DNA of 64,000 nucleotides from the NCBI RefSeq assembly GCF_005080685.1, contig NZ_CP039371.1, positions 248,001 to 312,000 on the forward strand, written 5' to 3'. This stretch comes from Pseudomonas putida. GTDB lineage: Bacteria > Pseudomonadota > Gammaproteobacteria > Pseudomonadales > Pseudomonadaceae. Made by a program: the position numbers and the translations under genes. Under the pieces are notes generated by a model, which was not told the origin of the DNA, did no database searches, and saw only the letters and a list, made by a program, of their open reading frames with translations. Positions 62,692-64,000 of the stretch are shown in pieces; the first letter of the stretch is position 1; every line of letters starts with the position of its first letter.

Positions 62692-63840
62692 ATGAGCTTG
62701 AACATTTTCTGGTTCCTCCCAACCCACGGTGACGGCAAGTACCTGGGCACCTCCGATGGCGCTCGCGCGGTCGACCACGGCTACCTGGCGCAGATCGCCC
62801 AGGCCGCCGACCGCCTCGGTTTCGGCGGCGTGTTGATCCCCACCGGGCGCTCCTGCGAGGACTCCTGGCTGGTGGCGGCATCGCTGATTCCGGTGACCCA
62901 GCGCCTGAAGTTCCTGGTCGCGCTGCGCCCTGGCATCATTTCGCCGACCGTGGCGGCACGCCAGGCGGCCACCCTCGATCGCCTGTCCAATGGCCGTGCC
63001 CTGTTCAACCTGGTGACCGGCGGTGACCCGGACGAGCTGGCCGGCGACGGCCTGCACCTGAACCACGAGGAGCGCTACGAAGCCTCGGTCGAGTTCACCC
63101 GCATCTGGCGCAAGGTGCTCGAAGGCGAAGTGGTCGACTACGACGGCAAGCACATCCAGGTGAAGGGCGCCAAGCTGCTCTATCCGCCGATTCAGCAACC
63201 GCGTCCGCCGCTGTACTTCGGCGGCTCCTCCGATGCCGCGCAGGATCTGGCCGCCGAGCAGGTCGAGCTGTACCTGACCTGGGGCGAGCCACCGAGCGCC
63301 GTGGCCGAGAAGATCGCCGCCGTGCGTGAGAAGGCCGCCGCCCAAGGCCGCGAAGTACGCTTCGGCATTCGACTGCACGTGATCGTGCGGGAAACCAACG
63401 AAGAGGCCTGGGCCGCCGCCGACAAGCTGATCTCGCACCTGGACGACGACACCATCGCCCGCGCGCAGGCTTCGCTGGCACGCTTCGACTCGGTCGGCCA
63501 GCAGCGCATGGCTGCCCTGCACAATGGCAATCGCGACAAGCTGGAAGTCAGCCCCAACCTCTGGGCCGGCGTCGGCCTGGTGCGCGGTGGCGCCGGTACC
63601 GCCCTGGTCGGTGACGGCCCGACCGTGGCCGCGCGGGTCAAGGAATATGCCGACCTGGGTATCGATACCTTCATCTTCTCCGGTTACCCACACCTGGAAG
63701 AGTCGTATCGCGTGGCCGAACTGCTGTTCCCGCACCTGGACGTGCAGCGCCCCGAGCAGCCCAAGTCCGGTGGTTATGTCAGCCCGTTCGGCGAGATGGT
63801 GGCTAACGACATCCTGCCCAAGTCCGTCGCGCAAAGCTGA
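62692..63840 (+). CDS. ssuD: FMNH2-dependent alkanesulfonate monooxygenase
   Basis: A 382-residue luciferase-fold monooxygenase that cleaves alkanesulfonates to aldehyde and sulfite. Begins with [15 protein letters not shown]; has the active-site Cys in GRSCEDSWL, and [20 protein letters not shown] (shown in part), and [19 protein letters not shown] typical for SsuD. RBS AAGGAG. Receives FMNH2 from SsuE. Confidence 0.95.
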   Translation: MSLNIFWFLPTHGDGKYLGTSDGARAVDHGYLAQIAQAADRLGFGGVLIPTGRSCEDSWLVAASLIPVTQRLKFLVALRPGIISPTVAARQAATLDRLSNGRALFNLVTGGDPDELAGDGLHLNHEERYEASVEFTRIWRKVLEGEVVDYDGKHIQVKGAKLLYPPIQQPRPPLYFGGSSDAAQDLAAEQVELYLTWGEPPSAVAEKIAAVREKAAAQGREVRFGIRLHVIVRETNEEAWAAADKLISHLDDDTIARAQASLARFDSVGQQRMAALHNGNRDKLEVSPNLWAGVGLVRGGAGTALVGDGPTVAARVKEYADLGIDTFIFSGYPHLEESYRVAELLFPHLDVQRPEQPKSGGYVSPFGEMVANDILPKSVAQS

Positions 63841-63851
63841 GGGCCGAGGTC

Positions 63852-64000
63852 ATGAGTCGTGCAACCTCTACCAACCTGAGCCAGCGCCTGGCGCCCTGGG
63901 CGCTGCCGGTGCTGCTGCTGGCGGCCTGGCAGCTAGCGGTGAGCGCCGGTTGGCTGTCCACGCGGATCCTGCCGGCCCCGAGCGCTGTGGTCAGCGCCGG
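63852..64000 (+). CDS. ssuC: aliphatic sulfonate ABC permease, 3'-truncated by window edge
   Basis: The first ~49 codons are present, starting at an ATG 11 bases after the ssuD stop. They encode a short cytoplasmic stretch, a first membrane helix (about residues 15-33; LPVLLLAAWQLAVSAGWL) and the ILPAPSAVV motif common to SsuC permeases. Context (ssuEAD upstream) gives the assignment. Confidence 0.88.
   Translation, partial: MSRATSTNLSQRLAPWALPVLLLAAWQLAVSAGWLSTRILPAPSAVVSA

Overview
The window is a GC-rich, gene-dense chromosomal segment that reads as a Pseudomonas of the putida group. This is an inference from gene content and order (hemD-hemX-hemY, dsbB, rsd/algQ, algP, gabDT, tau, lsfA-ssu) and from the many paired 35-40 bp REP palindromes with the core CGCGGGnnAAGCCCGCT that are typical of that group.

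Layout. (1) 1-14.0 kb is housekeeping: the end of hemD, hemX, hemY, then dsbB, rsd, a Mip-like FKBP isomerase, algP, an ABC-F ATPase, a LysE exporter, an NfeD/slipin pair, a YbaK-type deacylase and small conserved proteins, ending at a CBS-domain protein and tRNA-Arg(CCG). (2) 14.6-21.9 kb is one tight plus-strand operon: a GntR/UTRA regulator with a perfect 16-bp palindrome upstream, an APS-reductase/fumarate-reductase-like flavoprotein, a 2x[4Fe-4S] ferredoxin, an ABC importer, a HEAT-repeat protein and a DUF971 protein. Its substrate is not known to me. (3) 21.9-31.8 kb is a sulfate-ester module matching atsBC / atsRK / sftR / sftP-astA of P. putida S-313. (4) 32-40.9 kb holds gabD, gabT, a HDOD protein with a degenerate receiver, a PAS-GGDEF cyclase, a fatty-acid desaturase and a GGDEF-EAL gene broken by a one-base frameshift. 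(5) 40.9-52.2 kb holds a six-gene operon (two SfnB-like flavoproteins, a DszA/NtaA-type monooxygenase, metQ-metN-metI), an IS110-family insertion sequence, a cystine-type ABC importer and a divergent serine acetyltransferase. (6) 52.5-64 kb holds a BCCT transporter, tauABCD, an OprD-family porin, lsfA and the start of ssuEADC.

From about 21.9 kb on, most of the window serves sulfur scavenging. Porin and TonB receptor bring organosulfur compounds through the outer membrane. Five or more ABC importers carry sulfate esters, sulfonates, taurine, cystine and methionine-like compounds. Dioxygenases (AtsK, TauD) and FMNH2 monooxygenases (SsuD, the DszA and SfnB families) release sulfite or sulfate, and serine acetyltransferase supplies the carbon acceptor for cysteine. 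Several of these units share an upstream AT-rich GAAATATGA motif.

The most interesting structure is the IS110-family element at 47674-48845. It sits inside a REP palindrome between two CT dinucleotides. Its 200-base non-coding 5' region folds on paper like a bridge RNA: a 10-bp stem encloses a 7-base guide that is exactly complementary to the REP target across the CT core. Joining its ends would also create a promoter with 17-bp spacing that starts transcription at that stem.
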